Source of the DNA: Actinocrinis sp046724665
GTDB lineage: Bacteria; Actinomycetota; Actinomycetes; Streptomycetales; Catenulisporaceae
Assembly (NCBI GenBank): GCA_046724665.1
Contig: JBKOWZ010000074.1
Span: 1-15,325, forward strand
Direction: 5' to 3'
Length of the DNA: 15,325 nucleotides
Within the stretch, counting starts at the first letter, position 1; every line of letters starts with the position of its first letter. Made by a program: the position numbers and the translations under genes. This document shows positions 1-6,292 of the stretch, piece after piece. The notes under the pieces are model-generated. The model did no database searches and was not told the DNA's origin. It worked only from the letters and a program-made list of their open reading frames with translations.

Positions 1-268
1 CCTCGCCGTCGCCGGCCGAGCCGAGTCCGAGGCCGACCACCACCGGCGCGGCCAGCGAGCCGTTGGCGGGCACCCGGGTCACCTCGTCGGCGGCGCCGGT
101 CGCGCCGAGCGCCTTGAACGCCGCGGCGAGGCCCCCACCGAACGCCTCGTCCACCGGCTCGGCGCCGGGTGCGAGCACCACGCCGTCGTCCTCCTGGTAG
201 ACCCCGATGACGATCGCGTCGGCTTCGACGGCCGCCAACGGGCCGGCCTGGAGTGAGATCCTGGTCAC
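1..268 (-). CDS. pepA: Leucyl aminopeptidase (M17), N-terminal part, cut by window edge
   Basis: Only the first 89 codons are inside the window; the gene continues off the left edge. Read on the minus strand from the GTG at 268, the protein begins VTRISLQAGPLAAVEADAIV and continues with EAFGGGLAAAFKALGATG and a VVVGLGLG segment. This matches the non-catalytic N-terminal macro-like domain of M17 leucyl aminopeptidases, which release N-terminal amino acids from peptides in the cytoplasm. The metal-binding catalytic domain is not visible, so the call rests on N-terminal resemblance only. The start is supported by an AGGAAAC Shine-Dalgarno-like stretch (272-278). The ATG farther upstream (303-305) is in another frame. 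It is divergent from gcvT. Confidence 0.75.
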   Translation of the reverse strand, partial: MTRISLQAGPLAAVEADAIVIGVYQEDDGVVLAPGAEPVDEAFGGGLAAAFKALGATGAADEVTRVPANGSLAAPVVVGLGLGSAGDGE

Positions 269-303
269 GTCGTTTCCTGTTCTGGAGGTTGCGGAATGGC
301 CGC

Positions 304-309
304 ATCGTA
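304..309 (-). promoter_or_regulatory. Candidate -10 of pepA (TACGAT)
   Basis: Read on the minus strand this is TACGAT, a fit to the actinobacterial TAnnnT -10 element. It would give a leader of about 30 bases containing the AGGAAAC ribosome binding site of pepA. I see no convincing -35. This is inference from position and sequence only. Confidence 0.35.
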
Positions 310-399
310 ACCTCAGCCCCAGGGGGCGCGTGCGTTGCTGCGCGGCGATCGGACGCGATCGAGGGGTTTCCCTGCCGCCGCCACCCGCCGACCGTTCGG

Positions 400-405
400 T
401 AGGCT
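400..405 (+). promoter_or_regulatory. Candidate leaderless -10 of gcvT (TAGGCT)
   Basis: TAGGCT ends seven bases before the ATG at 413, so transcription would begin at or next to the A of the start codon. No Shine-Dalgarno is present in the seven bases between. There is no recognisable -35, as is common in high-GC actinobacteria. This hexamer also helps decide the gcvT start. Confidence 0.5.
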
Positions 406-412
406 CGGCCGC

Positions 413-1564
413 ATGCCAGACCGCACGCCAGACACGCCAGAGCCGTCACCCGCCACGGCTGCCCTGCTCACCTCGCCGCTGCACGCGCGGCATCTCGCCC
501 TCGGGGCGAAGATGGCCGACTTCGGCGGCTGGCAGATGCCGATCGAGTACTCCGGCGTCGTCGGCGAGCACGCCGCGGTGCGCGGCGGCGTCGGCGTGTT
601 CGACGTCAGCCACCTCGGCAAGGCCACCGTGGCGGGCCGCGCCGCCGACGGCACCAGCGCCTTCGACTTCGTGAACGCGACGCTGAGCAACGACCTGCGC
701 CGCATCGGCCCCGGCCGCGCGCAGTACACGCTGGCCTGCGACGAGGCGACCGGCGGCGTGGTGGACGACCTGATCGCGTACGTGAAGTCCGAGGACGAGG
801 TCTTCCTGATCCCCAACGCGGCCAACACCGCCGAGGTCGTGCGGCGGCTGACCGCGGCCGCGCCGGCGGGGATCTCCGTGACGAATCAGCACTCGGACTT
901 CGCGGTGCTCGCGGTGCAGGGCCCACGTTCCGCCGACCTTCTCAAGGCGCTGGGACTTCCGGCGGAACACGACTACATGGCGTTCGCGACGGCCGTGTGG
1001 GACGGCAGGCCCCTGACGGTCTGCCGCACCGGATACACCGGTGAGCACGGGTACGAACTCGTCTGCCGCAGCGACGACGCGGGGGAGCTGTGGACGGCGA
1101 TCCTGCGGGCCGGCGAACCGTTCGAGATCAAGCCGTGCGGCCTGGGCGCCCGCGACACGCTGCGCACCGAGATGGGCTACCCGCTGCACGGCCAGGACCT
1201 CTCGCTCGACATCACGCCGGTGCAGGCCCGCGCCGGCTGGGCGGTCGGCTGGAAGAAGGAGGCCTTCTGGGGCCGCGAGGCGCTGCTCGCCGAGAAGGCC
1301 GCGGGCCCGCGCCGAGTGCTGTGGGGACTGCGGCAGGTCGATCGGGCGATCCCGCGCCCGCATATGGCAGTGCTGGACGATCAGGGCGCTGTGATCGGCG
1401 AGGTCACCAGCGGCACGTTCTCGCCGTCGCTCAAGGTGGGCATCGCGCTGGCGCTGCTGCCGCCGACGACGGCCGAAGGCGATTCGGTCTACCTGGACGT
1501 TCGCGGCCGCCGCGTGGCGTTCACCGTCACCAAGCCGCCCTTCGTGACGCCGTCAACCCGCTGA
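413..1564 (+). CDS. gcvT: Glycine cleavage system T protein (aminomethyltransferase)
   Basis: The 383-residue protein is the usual length for GcvT, which moves the aminomethyl carbon from lipoylated H protein to tetrahydrofolate, making 5,10-methylene-THF and ammonia. Visible family motifs are KMADFGGWQMPIEYSG (about 33-48), GGVVDDLIAY (114-123, holding the conserved catalytic Asp region), CRTGYTGEHGYEL (204-216), GLGARDTLRTEMGYPLHGQD (243-262) and the C-terminal EVTSGTFSPSLKVGIALAL. The GARD and GQD motifs favour true GcvT over the folate-binding YgfZ paralogs. The frame is open back to 335, but the ATG at 413 fits family N-termini and sits seven bases after a TAGGCT hexamer. gcvH and gcvP are not in the window, so it is encoded apart from its partners. 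It converges with cobS, with 12 bp between the two stop codons. Confidence 0.93.
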   Translation: MPDRTPDTPEPSPATAALLTSPLHARHLALGAKMADFGGWQMPIEYSGVVGEHAAVRGGVGVFDVSHLGKATVAGRAADGTSAFDFVNATLSNDLRRIGPGRAQYTLACDEATGGVVDDLIAYVKSEDEVFLIPNAANTAEVVRRLTAAAPAGISVTNQHSDFAVLAVQGPRSADLLKALGLPAEHDYMAFATAVWDGRPLTVCRTGYTGEHGYELVCRSDDAGELWTAILRAGEPFEIKPCGLGARDTLRTEMGYPLHGQDLSLDITPVQARAGWAVGWKKEAFWGREALLAEKAAGPRRVLWGLRQVDRAIPRPHMAVLDDQGAVIGEVTSGTFSPSLKVGIALALLPPTTAEGDSVYLDVRGRRVAFTVTKPPFVTPSTR

Positions 1565-1576
1565 CTCTGTCAGGGC

Positions 1577-2395
1577 CTACCGCCACTGCCATCCGGCGAC
1601 CACCAGCAGGGCGATCGTCGTGGACGTCTCGACCAGCGCCCCGAGTACGTCCCCGGTGATGCCGCCGAACCGCTGAACGCAGCGGGTCAGCAGCACCAGC
1701 GCGCCCGCGATGCCCAGCGGTACCGCGGCGGCGGCCAGCGCCGCCGTCTGCGCGTCGATGATCAGGCCGAGCAGCCCGGACACCACGGCGACGACGATCC
1801 CTGACACTACGGCGGTGCGTACGCGCACCGATCCGGCGACCCACGCGCCGAGGCCTTCGGGCCGCGCCGCCGGGATCGGCGCGCAGCAGGCGGCCGTCAC
1901 CGCAAGCCGCCCGGTCATCGCGGCGACGATGACCGCGACCGCGCCTCGGTGGATGGTGTACGCCGCCGTCAGGCCGCTGATTTGCAGCAGCAGGACCAGG
2001 ACCAGGGTGACCACGCCGAACGGCCCGACGTCAGAGCGCTTCATGATCGCGAGGGCCTGGTCCGCGGGCTTGCCCGAGCCCAGGCCGTCAGCCGTGTCGG
2101 CCAAGCCGTCGAGGTGCAGCGCCCGGGTCAGCGCGGCCAGCGCGGCGATCGCGAGACCGGCCGCGGTCAGTGACGACTGCGTCCACCAATACGTGGCCTG
2201 ACCCACCCCCGCCGCCGCGGCGCCCGCGCCGAGGCCGACCAGCGGGGCGGACACCATGGCGGCGCCCGCGGTACGCGCGTCAACCCGCGGCGCGCCCGCA
2301 CGCACGATCGTCAGAGTGCTGACGGCGAGGCGCAGGCCGCCGGTGACGGCCGATATCCGCCCTGTGCCGTCGCCCGCATCCTCCGACGCAGTCAC
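1577..2395 (-). CDS. cobS: Adenosylcobinamide-GDP ribazoletransferase (cobalamin synthase)
   Basis: CobS is an integral membrane enzyme that joins adenosylcobinamide-GDP to alpha-ribazole (phosphate), the last assembly step of cobalamin. The 272-residue product has the family signature HLDGLADTADG (94-104), followed by ALAIMKRSDVGPFGVV (114-129), the equivalent of the family IM-x-D-S-x-x-G-x-F-G segment. The GLRLAVSTLTIVR segment (20-32) matches the usual CobS N-terminus. Most of the rest is Ala/Val/Leu-rich membrane sequence, consistent with several transmembrane helices. The GTG start at 2395 lies 16 bp after the cobT stop with no clear Shine-Dalgarno, so translation probably depends on coupling to cobT. 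It is the last gene of the cobU-cobT-cobS operon. Confidence 0.93.
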   Translation of the reverse strand: MTASEDAGDGTGRISAVTGGLRLAVSTLTIVRAGAPRVDARTAGAAMVSAPLVGLGAGAAAAGVGQATYWWTQSSLTAAGLAIAALAALTRALHLDGLADTADGLGSGKPADQALAIMKRSDVGPFGVVTLVLVLLLQISGLTAAYTIHRGAVAVIVAAMTGRLAVTAACCAPIPAARPEGLGAWVAGSVRVRTAVVSGIVVAVVSGLLGLIIDAQTAALAAAAVPLGIAGALVLLTRCVQRFGGITGDVLGALVETSTTIALLVVAGWQWR

Positions 2396-2411
2396 GAGAT
2401 CACAGCCGGAG

Positions 2412-3506
2412 TCACAGCCTTGAGCGCAGCAGCGGCTCGGGCAGGCCCTCCTCGGCGTACGAGCCGGTCTCAGCCAGCACGGTCACCGCCGAACGCAGCA
2501 GCGGCAGCGCCAGCAGCGCCGCGCAGCCGCCGTCCGCACGCACCTTGAAGTCCAGCAGCGGCTCAAGGCCCAGCCGGTCGATCGCCTTCAGGTACGCCGG
2601 GTCCGGCGAGCGGTGCGCGGCCAGCATCCAGTCCGGCGCGCGGAACGCGATGCGCTGCGCCAGCACCGCGCAGGCCGCCGCGCCGAGGCCGTCCAGCAGT
2701 ACCGGGGTGCGGCGCACCACCGCCTGCATCAGGAAGCCGGTCAGCGCGGCGAAGTCCGGGCCCGCCGCCGTGGCCAGCAACTCGATCTGGTCGGTCAGCA
2801 CCGGCCGCGCCGCGCGCATCGCGTCGCGCACCGCCGCGCACTTGCGGATCCAGGCGCGGTCGTCGATCCCGCTGCCGCGCCCGGTCACCGCGGCGGCGTC
2901 CGTCCCGGTCAGCACGCCGACCAGCACCGCGGCCGGGGTGGAGTGCCCGACCCCGACCAGCGACGGGATCAGCAGATCGGCTCCGGCGTCCACCTCGGCG
3001 TCCGCGGCCGTCATGCCCAGCCGGAACGCCGCCGCCGCCTCGTCCCGCGAGCAGGCCGGCTCCTGGTCGATCCGGCCGGTGCCGCGCCGGATCCGGCCCG
3101 CGGTCACCTCTGCCGGCAACTCGGCGAAGTCCTCCAGGTCACAGTCCACGGACACGTCCAGAATCCGCACCGAGGCCTGCTGGACCCGCGCCAGCGCCTG
3201 CACCGGCCCGCCGCCTCCGGCGATCCGGCGCACCAACGCGGCCGTCGCCTCCGGGGCGTACGCGCTCACGCCATGCCGTGCGATCCCGTGATCCCCGGCG
3301 AACAGCACCACCCGCGCCCGCTCGAGCGGCCGGGGCGGACACGTGCCCTGGACCGCCGCGAGCCACTGCGCCAACTCCTCGATCCGGCCGAACGAGCGCG
3401 GCGGCAGCGCCACCTGCTCCGCCCACCGCACCCGGGCCGCCTCGCGAACGGCCTCGAAGGGCCGCGTAACCGCCTCGGCGATCTTCTCCAGCTCTGTCGT
3501 GTCCAT
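2412..3506 (-). CDS. cobT: CobT-family nicotinate-nucleotide:dimethylbenzimidazole phosphoribosyltransferase, atypical active site
   Basis: CobT activates the lower ligand base: nicotinate mononucleotide plus dimethylbenzimidazole gives alpha-ribazole phosphate. The 364-residue protein is close to the family length and shows CPPRPLERARVVLFAGDHGIA (about 56-76), SAYAPEATA, EVDAGADLLI, RTPVLLDG (266-273) and LALPLLRSAVTVLAE (333-347). Two signatures deviate. The GEMGIGNTT-type motif reads SLVGVGHST (182-190). The LGEGTGA-type motif, which holds the general-base Glu of Salmonella CobT (Glu317), reads ADGGCAA (324-330), putting Gly326 where Glu is expected and Asp325 one place earlier. I chose the ATG at 3506 because it has a GAGG element and a TAGGCT hexamer eight bases upstream; a GTG at 3539 would add 11 residues. 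It sits between cobU and cobS. Confidence 0.88.
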   Translation of the reverse strand: MDTTELEKIAEAVTRPFEAVREAARVRWAEQVALPPRSFGRIEELAQWLAAVQGTCPPRPLERARVVLFAGDHGIARHGVSAYAPEATAALVRRIAGGGGPVQALARVQQASVRILDVSVDCDLEDFAELPAEVTAGRIRRGTGRIDQEPACSRDEAAAAFRLGMTAADAEVDAGADLLIPSLVGVGHSTPAAVLVGVLTGTDAAAVTGRGSGIDDRAWIRKCAAVRDAMRAARPVLTDQIELLATAAGPDFAALTGFLMQAVVRRTPVLLDGLGAAACAVLAQRIAFRAPDWMLAAHRSPDPAYLKAIDRLGLEPLLDFKVRADGGCAALLALPLLRSAVTVLAETGSYAEEGLPEPLLRSRL

Positions 3507-3514
3507 CGCCTCGG

Positions 3515-3520
3515 AGCCTA
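3515..3520 (-). promoter_or_regulatory. Candidate leaderless -10 of cobT (TAGGCT)
   Basis: On the minus strand TAGGCT ends eight bases before the cobT ATG. The same hexamer stands in the same place before gcvT and cobU. It lies in the 44-bp cobU-cobT gap, so cobT and cobS may have an internal promoter in addition to read-through from cobU. A GAGG element between hexamer and ATG means cobT can also be translated from the longer transcript. Confidence 0.4.
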
Positions 3521-3550
3521 GTACGGCCGCCTCGCGCACGTAGCACCGCG

Positions 3551-4144
3551 CTATCGCGGCTTGAGTCGCAGCGGGATGCCCGCGACCACGAGCGAGACAT
3601 CGTCCGCCACCTCGGCCATGGCCTGGTTCAGCCGACCGAGCTCGTCCCGGAAGCGGCGCGTGCCCGCCGACTCCGGCACGACGCTCAAGCCGACCTCGTC
3701 GCTCACCACGATCACCGAGCGCGCCGAGTCCGCGTACGCATCGACGAGATCGGATACCAGATCGCCGAGTGCGTTACGCGGTCCGCCCGCGCGCCACGCC
3801 TCGTCGTCCCACGCCCCTACGGCGTCCATCGCCGCCGTCAGCCACAGCGTGAGCGAATCGACCAGCACAGTGCGTTCCGCCGTTCGCAGCAAGGTGGCGA
3901 GCCGGTCGGGTGCGTCACCGACCTCGACGGTGTCCCACGTCGTCGGCCGGTTCTCACGGTGCCGGGCGATCCGCTCGGCCCACTCGCCGTCGCCCTCGTA
4001 ACGTGGCGCGGTCGCCGCGTACGTCACGTCCGGGTCGTCGGCCAACAGCTGCTCGGCGAAGGCCGACTTGCCGCTCCGTGCGCCGCCGAGGACGAGTGCG
4101 TGCCACGCGGCCGTGTGCCGCTGCCGTGGTGTCACAGAACGCAC
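3551..4144 (-). CDS. cobU: Adenosylcobinamide kinase / adenosylcobinamide-phosphate guanylyltransferase
   Basis: CobU phosphorylates adenosylcobinamide and then transfers GMP to it through a covalent enzyme-guanylyl intermediate, providing the substrate of CobS. The 197-residue protein has a P-loop LGGARSGKSAFAE (19-31), then ERIARHRENRP (57-67) with His62 in the place of the guanylylated His of Salmonella CobU (His46), VDSLTLWL (95-102) as the Walker B-like strand, and VSDEVGLSVVPES (148-159). These are the canonical motifs in order and at normal spacing. The GTG at 4144 follows a TAGGCT hexamer by six bases; a second GTG four codons in is a possible alternative. It is the first gene of the cobUTS operon. 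The 26-bp upstream gap leaves no space for a cobalamin riboswitch. Confidence 0.94.
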   Translation of the reverse strand: MRSVTPRQRHTAAWHALVLGGARSGKSAFAEQLLADDPDVTYAATAPRYEGDGEWAERIARHRENRPTTWDTVEVGDAPDRLATLLRTAERTVLVDSLTLWLTAAMDAVGAWDDEAWRAGGPRNALGDLVSDLVDAYADSARSVIVVSDEVGLSVVPESAGTRRFRDELGRLNQAMAEVADDVSLVVAGIPLRLKPR

Positions 4145-4150
4145 GCAGGC

Positions 4151-4156
4151 AGCCTA
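4151..4156 (-). promoter_or_regulatory. Candidate leaderless -10 of cobU (TAGGCT)
   Basis: Read on the minus strand this is TAGGCT, six bases before the cobU GTG. It lies one base pair from the oppositely oriented TAAGGT hexamer of the 74-residue gene, so the two promoters would be back to back. Each -35 region would fall at or inside the neighbour's start. No strong -35 is visible. Confidence 0.45.
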
Positions 4157-4157
4157 C

Positions 4158-4163
4158 TAAGGT
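4158..4163 (+). promoter_or_regulatory. Candidate leaderless -10 of the 74-residue gene (TAAGGT)
   Basis: TAAGGT ends exactly seven bases before the ATG at 4171. Transcription beginning at the usual distance would start on the ATG. The AAGG within the hexamer is too far from the ATG to be an ideal Shine-Dalgarno, which also favours the leaderless reading. Confidence 0.45.
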
Positions 4164-4170
4164 AGTCGGT

Positions 4171-4395
4171 ATGGCTTTCACATGGCGGTACGAGAATGCA
4201 GCGGGGGTGGAGGTGGAACCAGTCGTCCCGGTCGAAGGCGAGCACGCCGCCTACTCGACGCAGGGCGACGCGGAGACCTGGATCGGAGAGAACTGGCCCG
4301 AGCTGTTGGCCGCCGAGGTCGAGCAGGTCACGCTCCTGGAGGACGGCGCCGTGGTGTACGGCCCCATGTCGCTCCAGGAGTCGCCGCCGGTGTGA
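4171..4395 (+). CDS. Small conserved-looking protein of unknown function, 74 residues
   Basis: The protein runs MAFTWRYENAAGVEVEPVVP to SLQESPPV. It is acidic and soluble-looking, with no signal peptide, membrane segment or cysteine. The middle, GDAETWIGENWPELLAAEVE, should form an amphipathic helix, followed by a beta-like QVTLLEDGAVVYGPMSL. From memory, similar short proteins (WRYE near the N-terminus, a GDAE-W-GE-W-ELL helix, an ending like VYGPMSL) occur in streptomycetes beside the cob genes; their function is unknown to me. The ATG at 4171 is chosen because family-like sequence starts there and a TAAGGT hexamer is seven bases upstream, although the frame is open farther back. It is divergent from cobU and convergent with the aldo/keto reductase. 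Confidence 0.75.
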   Translation: MAFTWRYENAAGVEVEPVVPVEGEHAAYSTQGDAETWIGENWPELLAAEVEQVTLLEDGAVVYGPMSLQESPPV

Positions 4396-4397
4396 GC

Positions 4398-4411
4398 CGG
4401 CCCTACGGCCG
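4398..4411. terminator. Short inverted repeat between convergent genes
   Basis: CGGCC-CTAC-GGCCG gives a five-bp GC stem with a four-base loop. The loop contains the stop codon of the aldo/keto reductase, and the element follows the stop of the 74-residue gene by two bases. It has no T-tract and the stem is short, so termination activity is only a guess from its position. Confidence 0.25.
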
Positions 4412-5398
4412 CTGAGCGGGGGAACTCGTCAGCGCGGGGTCGCGCTGCACCACCGGCTCCATGATCTCGTCGATCTGCTTGAGCAGCCCGGCGTCCAGCT
4501 TCACGCCCGCGGCCTTGGCGTTCTCCACCACCTGCTCGGGCCGCGACGCGCCGATGATCGCCGCCGAGACGTTGCGGTTCTGGAGCACCCAGGCCACCGC
4601 GAGCTGAGCAAGCGTCAGATCCGCCTGCTCGGCGAGCGGCTTGAGCTGCTGTACCCGCGTGAGCACGTCGTCGTTCAGGAACCGCTGGATGAACTGGCCG
4701 CCGGCCGGATCGGTCGCCCGCGACCCCTCCGGCGCCGGCTGCCCGGGGACGTACTTGCCGGTCAGCACGCCCTGCGCGATCGGCGACCAGACGATCTGCC
4801 CGAGTCCCAGTTCCTCGCAGGCCGGCACGACCTCGGCCTCGATCACCCGCCACAGCAGGCTGTACTGCGGCTGCGACGAGATCAGCGGCACACCGAGCTC
4901 CATGGCCAGCTGCGCGGCCGCCCGGATCTCCGAGGCGCGCCACTCCGAGACGCCGATGTACAGCGCCTTGCCCGAGCGGACCACGTCGGCGAACGCCAGC
5001 ATGGTCTCCTCGAGCGGGGTCGCATGGTCGTACCGGTGCGCCTGGTAGAGATCGACGTAGTCGGTCTGTAGGCGGCGCAGCGAGCCGTCGATCGACTCGA
5101 AGATGTGCTTGCGCGACAGCCCTCGGTCGTTTTTGCCGGGGCCGGTCGGCCAGAACACCTTGGTGAAGATCTCCAGGCCCTCGCGGCGCTCGCCCTTGAG
5201 GGCGTCGCCGAGCACGGATTCGGCCCGGGTCCCCGCGTAGACGTCCGCGGTGTCGAAGGTGGTGATCCCGGCGTCCAGGGCGGCACGCACGCACGCCTGC
5301 GCGGCCTGTGCCTCGACCTGGGAGCCGTGGGTGATCCAGTTGCCGTACGCGATCTCGCTGATGACCAGGCCGCTACGGCCGAGGTGTCGGAACTCCAT
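4403..5398 (-). CDS. Aldo/keto reductase, potassium-channel beta-subunit-like group
   Basis: The 331-residue protein is an NADPH-dependent aldo/keto reductase with a complete catalytic tetrad: Asp49 and Tyr54 in FDTADVYAG, Lys80 in EIFTKVF and His121 in LYQAHRYD. The N-terminus MEFRHLGRSGLVISEIAYG and the later WSPIAQGVLTGKY, RPEQVVENAKA and QIDEIMEP segments match the large subgroup related to Kv-beta and YghZ proteins. The physiological substrate cannot be read from sequence; detoxification of aldehydes or ketones is typical of relatives. The ATG at 5398 is preferred over the GTG at 5437 because family homology starts there and a TACGTT hexamer stands seven bases upstream. It is probably monocistronic, with a stop seven bases from the stop of the convergent small gene. 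Confidence 0.9.
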   Translation of the reverse strand: MEFRHLGRSGLVISEIAYGNWITHGSQVEAQAAQACVRAALDAGITTFDTADVYAGTRAESVLGDALKGERREGLEIFTKVFWPTGPGKNDRGLSRKHIFESIDGSLRRLQTDYVDLYQAHRYDHATPLEETMLAFADVVRSGKALYIGVSEWRASEIRAAAQLAMELGVPLISSQPQYSLLWRVIEAEVVPACEELGLGQIVWSPIAQGVLTGKYVPGQPAPEGSRATDPAGGQFIQRFLNDDVLTRVQQLKPLAEQADLTLAQLAVAWVLQNRNVSAAIIGASRPEQVVENAKAAGVKLDAGLLKQIDEIMEPVVQRDPALTSSPAQRP

Positions 5399-5405
5399 GG
5401 CGCCA

Positions 5406-5411
5406 AACGTA
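5406..5411 (-). promoter_or_regulatory. Candidate leaderless -10 of the aldo/keto reductase (TACGTT)
   Basis: On the minus strand TACGTT is separated from the ATG by seven bases that contain no Shine-Dalgarno. A 12-bp perfect palindrome, CGCGGCGCCGCG, lies farther upstream at 5442-5453. It could be an operator, part of a terminator for DUF3043, or a chance product of high GC. Confidence 0.45.
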
Positions 5412-5479
5412 CCGCTGCTTCGACGACCGTCGCACAACCGCCGCGGCGCCGCGCCGCCGCCCCCGCCCGGTTACCCCGG

Positions 5480-6091
5480 CTACTTGGGCTGCCCGCGGAA
5501 GTTGACCACCGGCCTCGGCTGGCGCAGGAACCGCGGCATCGCCGCCCGGGAGAAGGCGTAGAAGCCGGTGCCGCGCACCTCGCCCTCGCCGAACTTCTCC
5601 CGCACCGCGCGCTTCACCCGGACGTTCAGCAGGATGCCGAGTCCGATCCCGAGGACGACGACCAGTTCCATCACGAACGACGCGTAAACGTAGATCGCCG
5701 TGCTGCGCAGCACGAGCGTGAACCACGCCACGACGACCACCGGCATCAGGAACTCGAGCAGCCGCAGCCGTCCGTCCACGTAGTCGCGCACGAACGCGCG
5801 CGCGGGGCCCTGGTCCCGCGCCGGGAAGTTCCTCGCGTCCCCGCTCTTCAGCGCTTCCCGCTGGCGCTGGTACGCCTCGCTGCGCGCGGACCGCTCCGCC
5901 CGGCGGCGCTCCTTCGGATCCGCCGGCATCCCGCCGAGCCGCGCCTTGCGGGCGGCCTCGGCCTCGCGCCGGCTCGGCGTCGGGGTGGTCTTCGACCGAT
6001 CCGGCATCCGGTCCTGCGTCGAGGGGGCGGGCGCGTCGGTCTGGGCCGGGGCGTCGGCCACGGCCTGGTCGTCGGAGCGTCGTCGGAACAC
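5480..6091 (-). CDS. DUF3043 family membrane protein
   Basis: The 203-residue protein begins VFRRRSDDQA and has three visible parts. A hydrophilic N-terminus (1-100) is rich in Ala, Pro and Thr and then in Arg, with the RREAEAARKARLGG and KERRRAERSARSEAYQRQREALK segments. The family-typical DQGPARAFVRDYVDGR (93-108) follows. Two membrane helices lie at about 111-128 and 134-157. The tail is short and basic, with VKRAVREKFG and GTGFYAFSRAAMPRFLRQP. This layout matches the actinobacterial DUF3043 family, whose function is unknown to me. I chose the GTG at 6091 because VFRRR resembles family N-termini and a TACGCT hexamer is six bases upstream; a longer frame from 6166 is possible. It is divergent from the pspA set, which suggests but does not prove an envelope role. 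Confidence 0.85.
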   Translation of the reverse strand: MFRRRSDDQAVADAPAQTDAPAPSTQDRMPDRSKTTPTPSRREAEAARKARLGGMPADPKERRRAERSARSEAYQRQREALKSGDARNFPARDQGPARAFVRDYVDGRLRLLEFLMPVVVVAWFTLVLRSTAIYVYASFVMELVVVLGIGLGILLNVRVKRAVREKFGEGEVRGTGFYAFSRAAMPRFLRQPRPVVNFRGQPK

Positions 6092-6097
6092 GAGGGA

Positions 6098-6103
6098 AGC
6101 GTA
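6098..6103 (-). promoter_or_regulatory. Candidate leaderless -10 of the DUF3043 gene (TACGCT)
   Basis: On the minus strand TACGCT ends six bases before the GTG. The six bases between are pyrimidine-rich, so they cannot serve as a Shine-Dalgarno. That fits a leaderless message and supports the short start. Confidence 0.45.
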
Positions 6104-6177
6104 AACGCTCCGCGGCCGGGCACATAACCCGCCCCCGGCGCCGCTTCTTTCACTCGGGCGTGGCACTACGTTGGTAG

Positions 6178-6199
6178 CCGCCCTTATTTACTAGGGCGG
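6178..6199. promoter_or_regulatory. Inverted repeat in the DUF3043-pspA divergent region
   Basis: CCGCCCT (6178-6184) and AGGGCGG (6193-6199) are perfect seven-bp arms around the AT-rich spacer TATTTACT. AT-rich sequence is rare in this window. The element is about 30 bases upstream of a candidate pspA -10 and between divergent genes, so an operator is more likely than a terminator. It does not fit the ClgR-type spacing I know from actinobacterial stress operons. The binding protein is unknown. Confidence 0.4.
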
Positions 6200-6229
6200 T
6201 TTGGTTGGCTCAGGGCGGATGCAAAGAAC

Positions 6230-6235
6230 TATCGT
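6230..6235 (+). promoter_or_regulatory. Candidate -10 of the pspA set (TATCGT)
   Basis: TATCGT fits TAnnnT and would give a leader of roughly 50 bases carrying the strong GGAGG at 6284-6288. A weak -35 candidate, TTGGCT (6205-6210), is at a long 19-bp spacing. I found no convincing GGAAC-type extracytoplasmic sigma factor -35 at the right distance. Confidence 0.3.
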
Positions 6236-6292
6236 GGGCACTGACCACACGAGCCGCCGCACGGCGCCGCTGAAGGGGGACCTGGAGGGCAC

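Noticed and set aside
335..412. A longer gcvT start at 335.
   Set aside because: The extra 26 residues are Arg-rich, with no resemblance to GcvT N-termini, while the ATG at 413 has the family start and a -10-like hexamer at leaderless spacing.
4251..5294. A second long minus-strand frame over the aldo/keto reductase.
   Set aside because: It gives an Arg/Gly/Ala-rich translation without motifs, whereas the reductase frame holds a full Asp-Tyr-Lys-His tetrad.
6085..6110. A GGAAC that could be the -35 of an extracytoplasmic sigma factor promoter for pspA.
   Set aside because: No suitable -10 (CGTT/GTT-like) follows at 16-19 bases, and it lies inside the first codons of the divergent DUF3043 gene, far from pspA.
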